64,000 bases of DNA, from positions 51,921 through 115,920 of the forward strand of contig JASGCC010000433.1 in assembly GCA_030067915.1 (NCBI GenBank), read 5' to 3'. Position 1 is the first letter of the stretch; each line of letters opens with the position of its first letter. The position numbers were made by a program, and so were the translations under genes. The notes below the pieces were generated by a model. It saw only the letters and a program-made list of their open reading frames with translations. It was not told the DNA's origin and did no database searches. Shown one piece after another: positions 33,368 to 40,772 of this stretch. The DNA is from Hydractinia echinata. Lineage: Eukaryota > Cnidaria > Hydrozoa > Anthoathecata > Hydractiniidae.

Positions 33368-34639
33368 ATGCCAACGAACCCGGTATATGAACACGATTTC
33401 ACGCCAGAGGAGGACCTTCCAGATCCTGAAGATCCTCCAGCAACGCCAAGGCCTCCAGCGCCAAGACCAGTGCCAACCCCGGGAGAACAACAGGGCGCCC
33501 CGGGAGGCACCACGTCAAGGCAGAGGGGAGAAATACTAAAATCAAAGGTCGACGATCTGTACGAACATCTTAGGAAGAGGCTGGGGCCGCCTAATGCGAT
33601 ACCCTACGATGAGTTTAGAATAGAAGGGAATCGTCTTTTTTTCAATGATATAGATATTACGGAGGTCATTACAAAAGAGAAAGGTGGGCTGCGGGCTGCT
33701 GGAGAGATAATAAAGAAATTGAAGGCAGAAACCGTGCAAGCCCTGGGTTTTACTGACTATACTACACCCAACAAAGGTAGTAAAGTAAGGGCCCATGCAC
33801 TCCTGCAAAAGTTCGACCACCTCGATGAGAAGCTCGGGGAGAAGGGTGATGATATTGAGATGATGGAATTTGTCGGGAATGTTCTAGACGAGACGGAAAG
33901 CCTTATCGAAGATACTTCGTTTGGTGGTGATAAAGGTATCACTGAACGTGAAAGAAGGGGGCTTAACCTCGAACTTCAAACAGTAAGAGGCAATTTAAAG
34001 AACTTGAAAAGCAAGATGATCCTATACGATAGCGAGATTGGCAAGGCGGAGGCCAAGGTGAAAGAACTCGAGAAGCAGAAAGCCAGGGCCGCCGAGGGAC
34101 AAAGGGCTAACCTCGAGAGGGATATCGCTAAGCTTGAGGAAGAGATTGAAAATCTCCACGATAAGGCAGAGGCCACGCGAGAAGCACACGGCCTATTATC
34201 GTCCAGCATCCATAGTCAGCTGAAGGCCATCAAGGAGACGCTGATGAAAATCGCCGGGGATGACACATCCCTAATTGAAAAGCTCATGATCCTCTTCAAG
34301 GAGCAGGGTCTGACCATAGCGAGTATCATCTCAGCTGTTGGTCTACTGATTTCCACCATTGTACTCGCAGTTACAGGAGGAAGTGCCGCAACAGGTGCAG
34401 GAGGAAGTGCCGCAGGAAACGGGTTTGTGGAGAAGCAGTTGGAAAGATTGGGAAAATTTCTGAAATATTTGGCAGGTAAGGCAGGTGCTGCATTACCTGG
34501 CATCATTGGTACGGTTGTCTCGTTCTTTCTCAGGGTAGCAGCAAAGATTATCGAATATGCAGCCAGGCACTTGTACCTAGCGATCGCTGCTGTCGTTGGG
34601 TTTATTGTTTTATATGTGGGAAAGAGAAAAAAAGTCTAA
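33368..34639 (+). CDS. Coiled-coil virion-type protein with hydrophobic C-terminus, Polinton A
   Basis: 423 aa, intact. Pro-rich acidic N-terminus, globular part, long coiled coil at about residues 190-285, a hydrophobic segment (Ile-Ala-Ser-Ile-Ile-Ser-Ala-Val-Gly-Leu-Leu-Ile) at about 315-335, a Gly/Ala/Ser linker, and a C-terminal Ala-Leu-Pro-Gly-Ile-Ile-Gly-Thr-Val-Val-Ser then two hydrophobic helices ending in a Lys/Arg-rich tail. Homologue of 23581-24846. Its size and layout are constant between A and B while gene order is not. Probably a membrane-active or core protein of the particle; inferred. Confidence 0.75.
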   Translation: MPTNPVYEHDFTPEEDLPDPEDPPATPRPPAPRPVPTPGEQQGAPGGTTSRQRGEILKSKVDDLYEHLRKRLGPPNAIPYDEFRIEGNRLFFNDIDITEVITKEKGGLRAAGEIIKKLKAETVQALGFTDYTTPNKGSKVRAHALLQKFDHLDEKLGEKGDDIEMMEFVGNVLDETESLIEDTSFGGDKGITERERRGLNLELQTVRGNLKNLKSKMILYDSEIGKAEAKVKELEKQKARAAEGQRANLERDIAKLEEEIENLHDKAEATREAHGLLSSSIHSQLKAIKETLMKIAGDDTSLIEKLMILFKEQGLTIASIISAVGLLISTIVLAVTGGSAATGAGGSAAGNGFVEKQLERLGKFLKYLAGKAGAALPGIIGTVVSFFLRVAAKIIEYAARHLYLAIAAVVGFIVLYVGKRKKV

Positions 34640-34658
34640 TGTGTTTGATGAAACATAT
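34637..34658. terminator. Imperfect hairpin between convergent genes
   Basis: AATGTGTTT and AAACATATT, with one mismatch, around a GATG loop. It overlaps the stop at 34639 and precedes the minus-strand stop at 34666. Confidence 0.4.
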
Positions 34659-34665
34659 TATACCT

Positions 34666-35782
34666 CTATTCAAGCCAGATGTAAGCGATTATGAGTCCTA
34701 CGCCTGCCGTGATCAGTGTTGCCTTGGTATCCTCATGTTGTTGTTGTGGGGCTTCCCTGTGTTCAGGTGTAGTATGTCTAGGAGGTGTAGTATGCTTAGG
34801 AGGTGCCTTGATAGCTGTCGCATGTTTGATAGCCTGCTCCATATGCTTAGGGGGTGCTTTGATAGTCTGTTTAGGAGGTGCCGCATGCTTGATAGCCCGC
34901 TCCGTAGGCTTCACAATAGGAGGCTTGTTATTCACGTCAACCTCGACTCCAATATTTACATTGGCGGGTGCAATCAGGATATTGTTGTTATACCCCTCAA
35001 TTTTACCGATACGCAGGTTCATATCAGAAGGCAACATGTACACGCTGGGCATGACGGCAAAATTAACCGGTGTTCTTGCATATTGGAGCACTTTTTGAAA
35101 TTGACTTATGTACTGCCCTACATTTTCTTCCCGTAGCACCATACTTTCAAATTTTTGCATCAAGATTTGCCTGGCCGTATAGTTGTCCGCGCCAGAACCG
35201 AGTAGAGAGGCCTTGACTTGTTGGTAGGATGAATTTTGTATAGTCAACATCAACCTGTGGCCACCACGAACCGTTGGTTAGTGAGGCACCTACTGCTTTG
35301 AATTTGTACAGACCTTTAGGGTCCGCACCATATTCGCGACATACCTGCGCGTATCCGGATATTGAGTAGGGATTTTTGTACTGGGAAAAACCGTCGTCAT
35401 AAGGCATGGGTACCTTCATTCTTGCTAGGATACGACGCATGTGGTAGTATACATGAAATTTGAAGATTGAGTTGACGAGTGGTACGGAGCCTGTCATATG
35501 TTTTGCTGATATGCCCAGGGCTGTTGTTGCGCAATGGGTTGCGAAGTTAACTTGAATGTTCCAGTAATCCAAGGCTTCTCCCGTCCATCCAACTCTAACA
35601 GGATCATTGAGGTAGGTTGTTAGGATTTTGATGGGGTATTTGGTAAACTCGGGGAATACCATAGAAATGTGTGATTCTGTAGACACGTATAGGCCCTGGT
35701 GCTCCAGGCTTGTTACACCAAGGGGCCATTCTCCCCTGTTGGACTTGTACCTTGCCTTGGGGTTATACGAGTACATGTTCAT
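34666..35782 (-). pseudogene. Minor virion-type protein with C-terminal membrane anchor, Polinton A, frameshifted
   Basis: Homologue of 17889-19154. The start at 35782 (Met-Asn-Met-Tyr-Ser-Tyr-Asn-Pro) gives the N-terminal part with Phe-His-Val-Tyr-Tyr-His-Met-Arg-Arg-Ile. The frame then shifts at about 35235-35255 into 34666-35253, which has Leu-Pro-Ser-Asp-Met-Asn-Leu-Arg-Ile, Gly-Tyr-Asn-Asn-Asn-Ile, a His/Pro/Lys-rich repeat tail (Ile-Lys-Ala-Pro-Pro-Lys-His) and a C-terminal membrane helix. The break removes part of the middle. It faces the mCP gene with 22 bp between ATGs. Confidence 0.78.
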
Positions 35783-35804
35783 TCTTTTCTTTAAGAAGAA
35801 AAGG
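35783..35804. promoter_or_regulatory. 22-bp divergent promoter of minor-protein and mCP genes
   Basis: The spacer TTCTTTTCTTTAAGAAGAAA between the starts at 35782 (minus) and 35805 (plus) is nearly self-complementary around TTAA, so both genes see almost the same upstream sequence. The same two genes are divergent in Polinton B with a 37-bp spacer. Confidence 0.4.
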
Positions 35805-36476
35805 ATGAAGCAACTGTATATTACTGATATTGAAAAACCCACACTGTTTGAAGATTACCTGGGACAGGACACGAGAATTGCCCTAAAATCGATAAGTATT
35901 CGGCCTACATGGCTGAACCTTTACAGTAACAATGAATTCGTCATCCGTAAGATGGGGCCTGATCAGAGGGTTATCCGAATTGAGATCATGAACGGTCTGT
36001 ACAGGATCGAGGATTTGGCGGCTATCGTCAACAGTCAGGCAGAGGACGAGATTAAGCTGTTTGTCTTGAAAAATAGACTCTGCAGGCTCCGTGTCAGTGA
36101 CGGGTACACAGCGGTGATTCATCGACAACTGCAAGAGCTCCTGGGCCTACCCTACGATCCTAGTAAAAAATACTATAGGAAGGGCGACTATGATGCATAC
36201 TACAAGACTGACGTTTACCAAAGATTGAGGCTTGCTTGCCCCCAGTTGGATGAATGTGATGCCCTACTGAATGGTAAAAAGTCTAAAATTCTCGCTTTGC
36301 TCCCCACCAAAGAGTTAAACGCCTGGGGGGACATGCTGACCTGGAGTTTTGATACGCCAATTTACATGCCCTTGAAGGGCTCGACAGATCGCCTCGAGTT
36401 CATGTTGACGGACGAATTTCACCACGACCAAAATGTTTCGTTCACTGGAATTACGATGCATTTGCTCATTGAATAA
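35805..36476 (+). CDS. Minor capsid (penton-type) protein of Polinton A
   Basis: 223 aa from the ATG at 35805. A longer upstream frame overlaps the divergent gene and is rejected. Beta-rich: Ile-Ala-Leu-Lys-Ser-Ile-Ser-Ile near the start, and at the end Pro-Ile-Tyr-Met-Pro-Leu-Lys, a strand with Asp-Glu-Phe turn, then Ile-Thr-Met-His-Leu-Leu-Ile-Glu. That ending (Pro-Ile-Tyr-x-Pro-Leu, then a final Leu-Leu strand) is characteristic of Polinton minor capsid proteins. Homologous in position to 19192-19755. The next gene begins 3 bp after its stop, in AATAATAAATG. Confidence 0.75.
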   Translation: MKQLYITDIEKPTLFEDYLGQDTRIALKSISIRPTWLNLYSNNEFVIRKMGPDQRVIRIEIMNGLYRIEDLAAIVNSQAEDEIKLFVLKNRLCRLRVSDGYTAVIHRQLQELLGLPYDPSKKYYRKGDYDAYYKTDVYQRLRLACPQLDECDALLNGKKSKILALLPTKELNAWGDMLTWSFDTPIYMPLKGSTDRLEFMLTDEFHHDQNVSFTGITMHLLIE

Positions 36477-36479
36477 TAA

Positions 36480-37132
36480 ATGGATGTAACCAAGCTGTAC
36501 CCAGATTTATCAAGTGCGCCTGTGGAAAGCGCGGACATGCCGGAGGAAAGCCAGGTCTACAGGCTAAAAAATATTGAAGAAATTGAAAAGTATTTGAGAG
36601 GTGAATGTAAGGAACGAGACAAACTCGCGAAAAAGTTCAAGATGCATGGGACCTGGGTCCGATTCTGCGATCATGGATTGTTGAGCATTAGTATTATCAC
36701 CTCGGGTGTCGGAATTGGGACGCTGGCCTCGGGTGTTGGTGGTGTATTGCTATGGGAGGCATTACGATTGCCGTAGGGATCGGACAAGCTGGCTTGAGGA
36801 ACGCTGGAAAAAGGCTGGGTGTCAAATCGAAGAAGCACGACAATATAAGAGAGAATATAAGACTGCTCGCGGAATCAAAGCTGAATTCCATCGTTGATCT
36901 TATCTCAAAAGCGGTAGAAAATGGGGTTATCAGCGACTACGAGTTCAGTCTCATTATGCAAGAGAAGCAAAAGTATATGTTGCTAAAAGAACAGATGAAG
37001 CAGCGTTTTAAACGTATTGTTGACTCCATCAATGAACGAGAGCGTGCTCAGTTAGTTGCGAAGGGGAGACGAGAGGGTAGGGATGACGTCTTAAAAAAAC
37101 TTCAATCTGTACAGTATGCAAGCAGTATCTAG
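36480..37132 (+). pseudogene. Two-helix membrane protein of Polinton A, frameshifted
   Basis: Met-Asp-Val-Thr-Lys-Leu-Tyr-Pro start, an amphipathic coiled-coil helix, a first hydrophobic Gly-rich segment (Ile-Ser-Ile-Ile-Thr-Ser-Gly-Val-Gly-Ile), then the frame breaks at about 36735-36755. The second frame (36752-37132) has the second Gly-rich hydrophobic segment, Leu-Ala-Glu-Ser-Lys-Leu-Asn-Ser-Ile and a long basic helix. Homologue of the paired genes 24899-25411 and 25466-26065 of Polinton B. Function unknown; membrane location likely. Confidence 0.68.
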
Positions 37133-37164
37133 ATTCTCCACCTGTTTACAAACCCTAATTTTGT

Positions 37165-37198
37165 ATGTTTTATAGGTCCCATGAGGCCTATAAAACAT
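37165..37198. terminator. Perfect 12-bp hairpin between convergent genes
   Basis: ATGTTTTATAGG (37165-37176) pairs exactly with CCTATAAAACAT (37187-37198), between the plus-strand stop at 37132 and the minus-strand stop at 37207. Confidence 0.6.
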
Positions 37199-37206
37199 TG
37201 GTTTTT

Positions 37207-37779
37207 CTATTCATCACTTAGCAGCCATTCGACTTTAAAGTCCTTATACCTACATTCCACAACTTGCACCTGTGGGTAGTAGTTTTTACCCTGCATATAC
37301 ACGGATGATAGTGCCAGGACGGCACTGACTTGACATGGTTCATCAGAGGGTACTCGCATACCGTGGAATTTGGTTGTTATCGCGTCCTTGTAGTATTTTA
37401 GTTTCGTGTTAATGTAACGTTCTTTTTTGACTGGCTCCGTCGTCAATTTTTGAGATATCAGCTCTTGGATTTTGTTCCCAATTTGAATATATTTTTCGAT
37501 AAAATCAGGGTACTCTTCAAAATCAAGACTCATCGCTGGTACAGCACTGGCATTGTACCGGGTGACTCCATTCGGGGACCAGATTTTAGGCGTCTTTACC
37601 CTCAGGGCTACCACGAGGTCTCTTGTGTGATACCCCACGATATACCGTTGATCATTATCTTTGTTGGAAGAAATGGGGTCTGTCAGATAGTCCACATTGA
37701 TATCATTGATGTTGGTAAAAGTACACGCAAAGTTGTAGAATTCTCGAGGTTTCACAATTTCGTTCTCAAATTTTAGCAT
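37207..37779 (-). CDS. Unknown Polinton A protein
   Basis: 190 aa, no family recognised. Predicted mixed alpha/beta with Tyr- and Lys-rich stretches, no membrane segment, no Cys cluster, and no His-Trp or Cys motif of the adenovirus protease. C-terminal region has Pro-Gln-Val-Gln-Val-Val-Glu-Cys. No homologue in Polinton B, so it is an accessory gene. It starts 3 bp from the stop of the small Cys-rich gene on the same strand, so the two may be co-transcribed. Confidence 0.6.
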   Translation of the reverse strand: MLKFENEIVKPREFYNFACTFTNINDINVDYLTDPISSNKDNDQRYIVGYHTRDLVVALRVKTPKIWSPNGVTRYNASAVPAMSLDFEEYPDFIEKYIQIGNKIQELISQKLTTEPVKKERYINTKLKYYKDAITTKFHGMRVPSDEPCQVSAVLALSSVYMQGKNYYPQVQVVECRYKDFKVEWLLSDE

Positions 37780-37782
37780 CCT

Positions 37783-37977
37783 TTATTGAATTTTAAACAA
37801 GGCCCGAGGATTGCCTACGACGTTTCTCGCACATACGCGACTACCTCCGTTATATATGATACACTCCTGGTAGCAGTACCAGCACAGCATCCTAACCCTT
37901 ACCATAAGCCTTCGTCCACAGCCACACCTGTCATACTCGTCAAGCACACGTTCGCAGTCATTGCATTGTTCATCCAT
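37783..37977 (-). CDS. Small Cys-rich protein
   Basis: 64 aa. Eight Cys residues, in Cys-Asn-Asp-Cys, Cys-Gly-Cys, Cys-Trp-Tyr-Cys-Tyr-x2-Cys and Cys-Ala-Arg arrangement, resembling a small zinc finger of unknown family. The start is in ATAAATGG directly beside the hairpin 37978-38009. It could be a small zinc protein or a chance frame; the tight neighbours favour a gene. Confidence 0.45.
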   Translation of the reverse strand: MDEQCNDCERVLDEYDRCGCGRRLMVRVRMLCWYCYQECIIYNGGSRVCARNVVGNPRALFKIQ

Positions 37978-38009
37978 TTATCTTATAACCCCAGGGGGCT
38001 ATAAGATAA
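37978..38009. terminator. Hairpin, TTATCTTATA type, copy 1
   Basis: TTATCTTATA...CCCC on the left and GGGGGCTATAAGATAA on the right. It lies 17 bp after the minus-strand stop at 38026 and directly before the start at 37977. A diverged copy is at 38271-38302. Confidence 0.55.
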
Positions 38010-38025
38010 CCTGAGGATATACTAG

Positions 38026-38157
38026 CTATTCTAGGGCATGAACACGATCCTCCAAATCCTTAATTGCTTGTTCATTCTCCATCTCCTTTGACGATTCTTG
38101 TACTAAGGCCAACGCCATTAGTGGGAGAGAGAGACCAATACCAGTTATAAAGATCAT
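38026..38157 (-). CDS. 43-residue single-membrane-helix ORF
   Basis: A short frame too small for standard ORF lists: Met-Ile-Phe-Ile-Thr-Gly-Ile-Gly-Leu-Ser-Leu-Pro at the start forms a membrane helix of about 18 residues, followed by a charged helix (Glu-Met-Glu-Asn-Glu-Gln-Ala-Ile-Lys-Asp-Leu-Glu). The frame is open a further 18 codons upstream without another ATG. It is bounded on its 3' side by the hairpin 37978-38009. The amphipathic layout is gene-like, but length and lack of a homologue keep confidence low. Confidence 0.35.
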   Translation of the reverse strand: MIFITGIGLSLPLMALALVQESSKEMENEQAIKDLEDRVHALE

Positions 38158-38270
38158 GACTACCGCGGTTCCAAATACTTCAAATTTTGATTGGGTGTTG
38201 CACAATTATTATTATAGTATTTTTTATTTTTATTTTTTTTTTGAATTTGTCAGCGGAGTTTGCATTGTTC

Positions 38271-38302
38271 TTATCTTATAACCCTGAAGGGTTGTAGGAT
38301 AA
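38271..38302. terminator. Hairpin, TTATCTTATA type, copy 2
   Basis: TTATCTTATAACCC (38271-38284) faces GGGTTGTAGGATAA (38289-38302) with two mismatches. It begins 9 bp after the minus-strand stop at 38311. Confidence 0.5.
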
Positions 38303-38310
38303 CCTTGGCT

Positions 38311-38712
38311 TCAAACCAATGTCAGGAATTCCTTTTGCGTCAAGTCTCCCCCAAATCTTCCGAGGAGTCTCCAGTCCGGGGCAGGCCTTCCTTTGTAGCG
38401 CCTTTTCAACAGCCACAGCGACATTTCGTACGCACTATCATACACCTTTCGCTCCTCCACGTAAGCCAAGCAGCACGCATTTCCACAAAAGTAGCCCTCG
38501 TACACGTACTCACCACCATCGGCCATATGAGCAGCTAGATTTTCCTTGACATGAAAAAAGCCAGATTTCGTGGTATGTTTTGTACTCGCTTGTGGAGGGT
38601 TGTATCTCATAGGGCACCTGACGCCTATTTTATCGCACAGTTCTACAAGGTCCGAAGATTGCTGAGCAAGTTGGGAATTACTCCCACAATTTTGAGATCT
38701 CTTGCTTATCAT
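38311..38712 (-). CDS. FCS-type zinc-finger protein, similar to NCLDV late transcription factors
   Basis: 133 aa from the ATG at 38712. Cys 26 and Cys 33 (the latter in Arg-Cys-Pro), then Glu-Gly-Tyr-Phe-Cys-Gly-Asn-Ala-Cys-Cys-Leu-Ala-Tyr, and a C-terminal Ala-Pro-Asp-Trp-Arg-Leu-Leu followed by Phe-Gly-Gly-Asp-Leu-Thr. This order (Cys pair, Phe-Cys-x2-x-Cys-x-Leu-Ala-Tyr, Ala-Pro, Phe-Gly-Gly-x-Leu-(Ser/Thr)) is that of the A1L/VLTF2-like late transcription factor family of giant viruses as I remember it. The 5' end overlaps the DUF4116-type gene by 35 bp. Absent from Polinton B. A decayed copy of its 5' part is at 7311-7340. Confidence 0.55.
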   Translation of the reverse strand: MISKRSQNCGSNSQLAQQSSDLVELCDKIGVRCPMRYNPPQASTKHTTKSGFFHVKENLAAHMADGGEYVYEGYFCGNACCLAYVEERKVYDSAYEMSLWLLKRRYKGRPAPDWRLLGRFGGDLTQKEFLTLV

Positions 38713-39238
38713 CCTCCGCCATACACCAATCCCAATATCGATCCGGATGCCAGGCCAATGGAAGAAGCTCCTCCTTAATCCTAGCCTTGTACGCTTTCCT
38801 TTGATGGTAGGCCTCGAGTAATCCAGATTCGATGTAGTTAATACCACACATGTCCTGTGTTTTGAACCAGTCGGGTACGGCCCTAAACAGCCAGGAGTGT
38901 TTTTCAAACATCTCATTGCACATATCCTGCGTTTTGAACTGATCTGGCACATCATCGAATACATTAGGATTTTTTTTAACGGCCTTGTTGCACATATCCT
39001 GCGTCCTGAATTGATCCGGCACGTGCCAAAGCATGAGGGGCTCCTCCTCAACGGCCTTGCTGCACATGTCTTGCGTCTTGATATGATCCGGCACATACTC
39101 GAGTGCATAGGGATTTTTTTCAACAGCCTTGTTGAACATGTCCTGCTTCTCCTCGGCCACCCAATTGTACATTTCTTGAGTCTTGAACTGGTCAGGGATA
39201 TACCTAAATATGTCGGGGTACTCTATGAACGGATTCAT
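38678..39238 (-). CDS. DUF4116-type repeat protein
   Basis: 186 aa. About five degenerate repeats of 22-24 residues built around (Val/Ile)-Pro-Asp-x-(Phe/Ile)-(Lys/Arg)-Thr-Gln-(Asp/Glu)-Met-Cys-x-Lys-Ala-Val-(Glu/Lys)-(Lys/Glu)-x-Pro, then a C-terminal Leu-Pro-Leu-Ala-Trp-His-Pro-Asp-Arg-Tyr-Trp-Asp-Trp-Cys. Such repeats occur in DUF4116 proteins of large DNA viruses and Polintons; function unknown, probably protein interaction. The start at 39238 is chosen because upstream codons run into the terminal repeat. Absent from Polinton B. Confidence 0.75.
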   Translation of the reverse strand: MNPFIEYPDIFRYIPDQFKTQEMYNWVAEEKQDMFNKAVEKNPYALEYVPDHIKTQDMCSKAVEEEPLMLWHVPDQFRTQDMCNKAVKKNPNVFDDVPDQFKTQDMCNEMFEKHSWLFRAVPDWFKTQDMCGINYIESGLLEAYHQRKAYKARIKEELLPLAWHPDRYWDWCMAEDDKQEISKLWE

Positions 39239-39285
39239 CTTCTCCTTACGTACGCGATTCAACCTTGAAGGGTGGATAGGACGCC

Positions 39286-39524
39286 GGTCACATGTCCTGC
39301 GCATGCGTTGATTTTTTGTTGATTTGTGGGGAATTTTTGTGGGGGATGAGGTGTGATGAATAGCTGTGACAGAACGACTGTATAAGAACTTGTGGTGCGC
39401 GCATGTGTGCGCATATAAGAACTTGTGTGTGCGCATATGTGCGCATGTGTGTGTGTGTTATGGTTTTATAAGAGTTTGACCGTGGATTTTGAAAAAATGT
39501 GTGGTTATACTGACTCCCTATACT
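39286..39524 (-). repeat. Right terminal inverted repeat of Polinton A
   Basis: Reverse complement of 7057-7292, ending TGACTCCCTATACT. Differences from the left copy are few and mainly in the CA/TG-alternating runs. Confidence 0.95.
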
Positions 39525-39910
39525 AATTCCACCCGCATTTCAGCGTTACATGAACGAGTGATTAGTAGGACTTCGAGACATTATCTGTATACCTTACTTG
39601 GACGATATCTTATGTTACAGCAACAACCTCGAGGAACACAAATCTAACCTACGAAAAGTCTTACAACGACTAAGGGAGCACGGGGTAAGCTTAATCCTGA
39701 AAAATGTTGCCTTTTTAAAAGAGAGGTGAAATATCTTGGTAAATTAATTGATGAAACTGGCTACCGCGATGACTATGTCAACACGGAGGCATTGGAAAAA
39801 TTGCTGGAACAACCAAAACAGTCGGAGATTTACGTCAAAAATTAGGTTTTATTGGATACTACAGGTCATCGATAAAAGATTTCTCAAGGATAGCAAAACC
39901 ATTATATGAT
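39525..39910 (+). pseudogene. Outer gypsy RT, C-terminal half
   Basis: Continues the RT cut at 7056: Pro-Pro-Ala-Phe-Gln-Arg-Tyr-Met, a TGA stop, then Ile-Pro-Tyr-Leu-Asp-Asp-Ile (catalytic box at 39595-39606) and the thumb region, with further stops and frame changes after 39720. The catalytic Asp pair is kept, but the coding frame is broken. Confidence 0.82.
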
Positions 39911-40747
39911 TTGTTATCAAAAGGTTTACAGCGCAGTACAACTAGCAATGGTAAACGTTCCAATAAACGAACTGCTGGTCACAAATCGTCGTCAGAATCC
40001 ATCGAGTGGGAACCTAAACATAAAAAAATTATTCTGTATTTAGTGGAACAACTCAAATCACCACAAGTTATGAGCTATCCAGATTTTACATTGCCATTTA
40101 TTGTACATTGTGATGCCAGTGAGACAGGCTTAGGCGCAGTTTTGTATCAGAAGCAAAACGATCAGTTGAAAGTTATCAGCTATGCTTCTAGGACTCTTAC
40201 CCCTGCTGAGAAAAATTATTATCTACACAGTGGAAAACTTGAATTCCTAGCCTTGAAGTGGGCCATCACTGAAAAATTTCGAGAGTATCTGTACTATAGT
40301 CCACCATTCACAGTATTTACAGATAACAACCCACTTTCTTATGTTTTGACAACAGCTAAATTGAATGCTACTGGAATGAGATGGGTTGCACAGTTGGTAA
40401 ATTTTAAATTTGTAATAAAATACAAACCTGGCAAAGAACACATCGAGTGTGATTATCTTTCTCGACAACCAATTCAGCAGTTAATAGAAACTTGCACGGA
40501 AGAAATCGACATCAGCTCAACCACTGCCGTCTTTACATCAAAACCTGCTCTTGATGACCATCTTACGTCCACAACAATAAACGCCAACGTCAACTACTTG
40601 TCTTTAGAAACACCACCAAAAATCGACATGCAGGAGTTATACCAACACCAACTCCAGGATAACACCATTAGCGAGATTTATCGTTTGGTCCAAAATGGTG
40701 GTAATCTATCTAAAAAGTCATTAAAGAAAATGTCAAGAAAGAATTAG
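39911..40747 (+). pseudogene. Outer gypsy RNase H domain
   Basis: 278 open codons. RNase H core: Cys-Asp-Ala-Ser-Glu-Thr-Gly-Leu-Gly-Ala-Val-Leu-Tyr (first Asp), a Glu in Gly-Lys-Leu-Glu-Phe-Leu-Ala, Phe-Thr-Asp-Asn-Asn-Pro-Leu, and Cys-Asp-Tyr-Leu-Ser-Arg (last Asp). All four catalytic positions appear present. The C-terminal ~70 residues link to the integrase. The start codon is not natural, since the domain belongs to a polyprotein. Confidence 0.88.
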
Positions 40748-40772
40748 ACTACTGGCAAGATACTACCAACAG

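Larger units (their letters stand above)
7057..39524. mobile_element. Polinton/Maverick A (outer), interrupted by Polinton B
   Basis: A 32468-bp element with terminal inverted repeats at 7057-7292 and 39286-39524, starting AG and ending CT as in known Polintons. Without Polinton B and one target copy it is about 17.4 kb, a normal Polinton length. It encodes polymerase B, packaging ATPase, retroviral-type integrase, major and minor capsid proteins. The insertion is in the outer gypsy RT. Near-duplicates CCACCAGC (7048-7055) and CCACCCGC (39529-39536) flank it, with a few extra bases on the right, so the target duplication is imperfect. At least six genes carry lesions, so the element is an old, dead provirus-like copy. 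Confidence 0.95.

Noticed and set aside
35628..35804. 59-codon N-terminal extension of the mCP gene of Polinton A
   Set aside because: It is antisense to the divergent minor-protein gene. The ATG at 35805 fits the paired-promoter layout.
7045..39536. A clean 6-bp target duplication for Polinton A
   Set aside because: The six bases flanking the ends (CCAGCT and AATTCC) do not match. Only the offset near-repeat CCACCAGC/CCACCCGC is seen.
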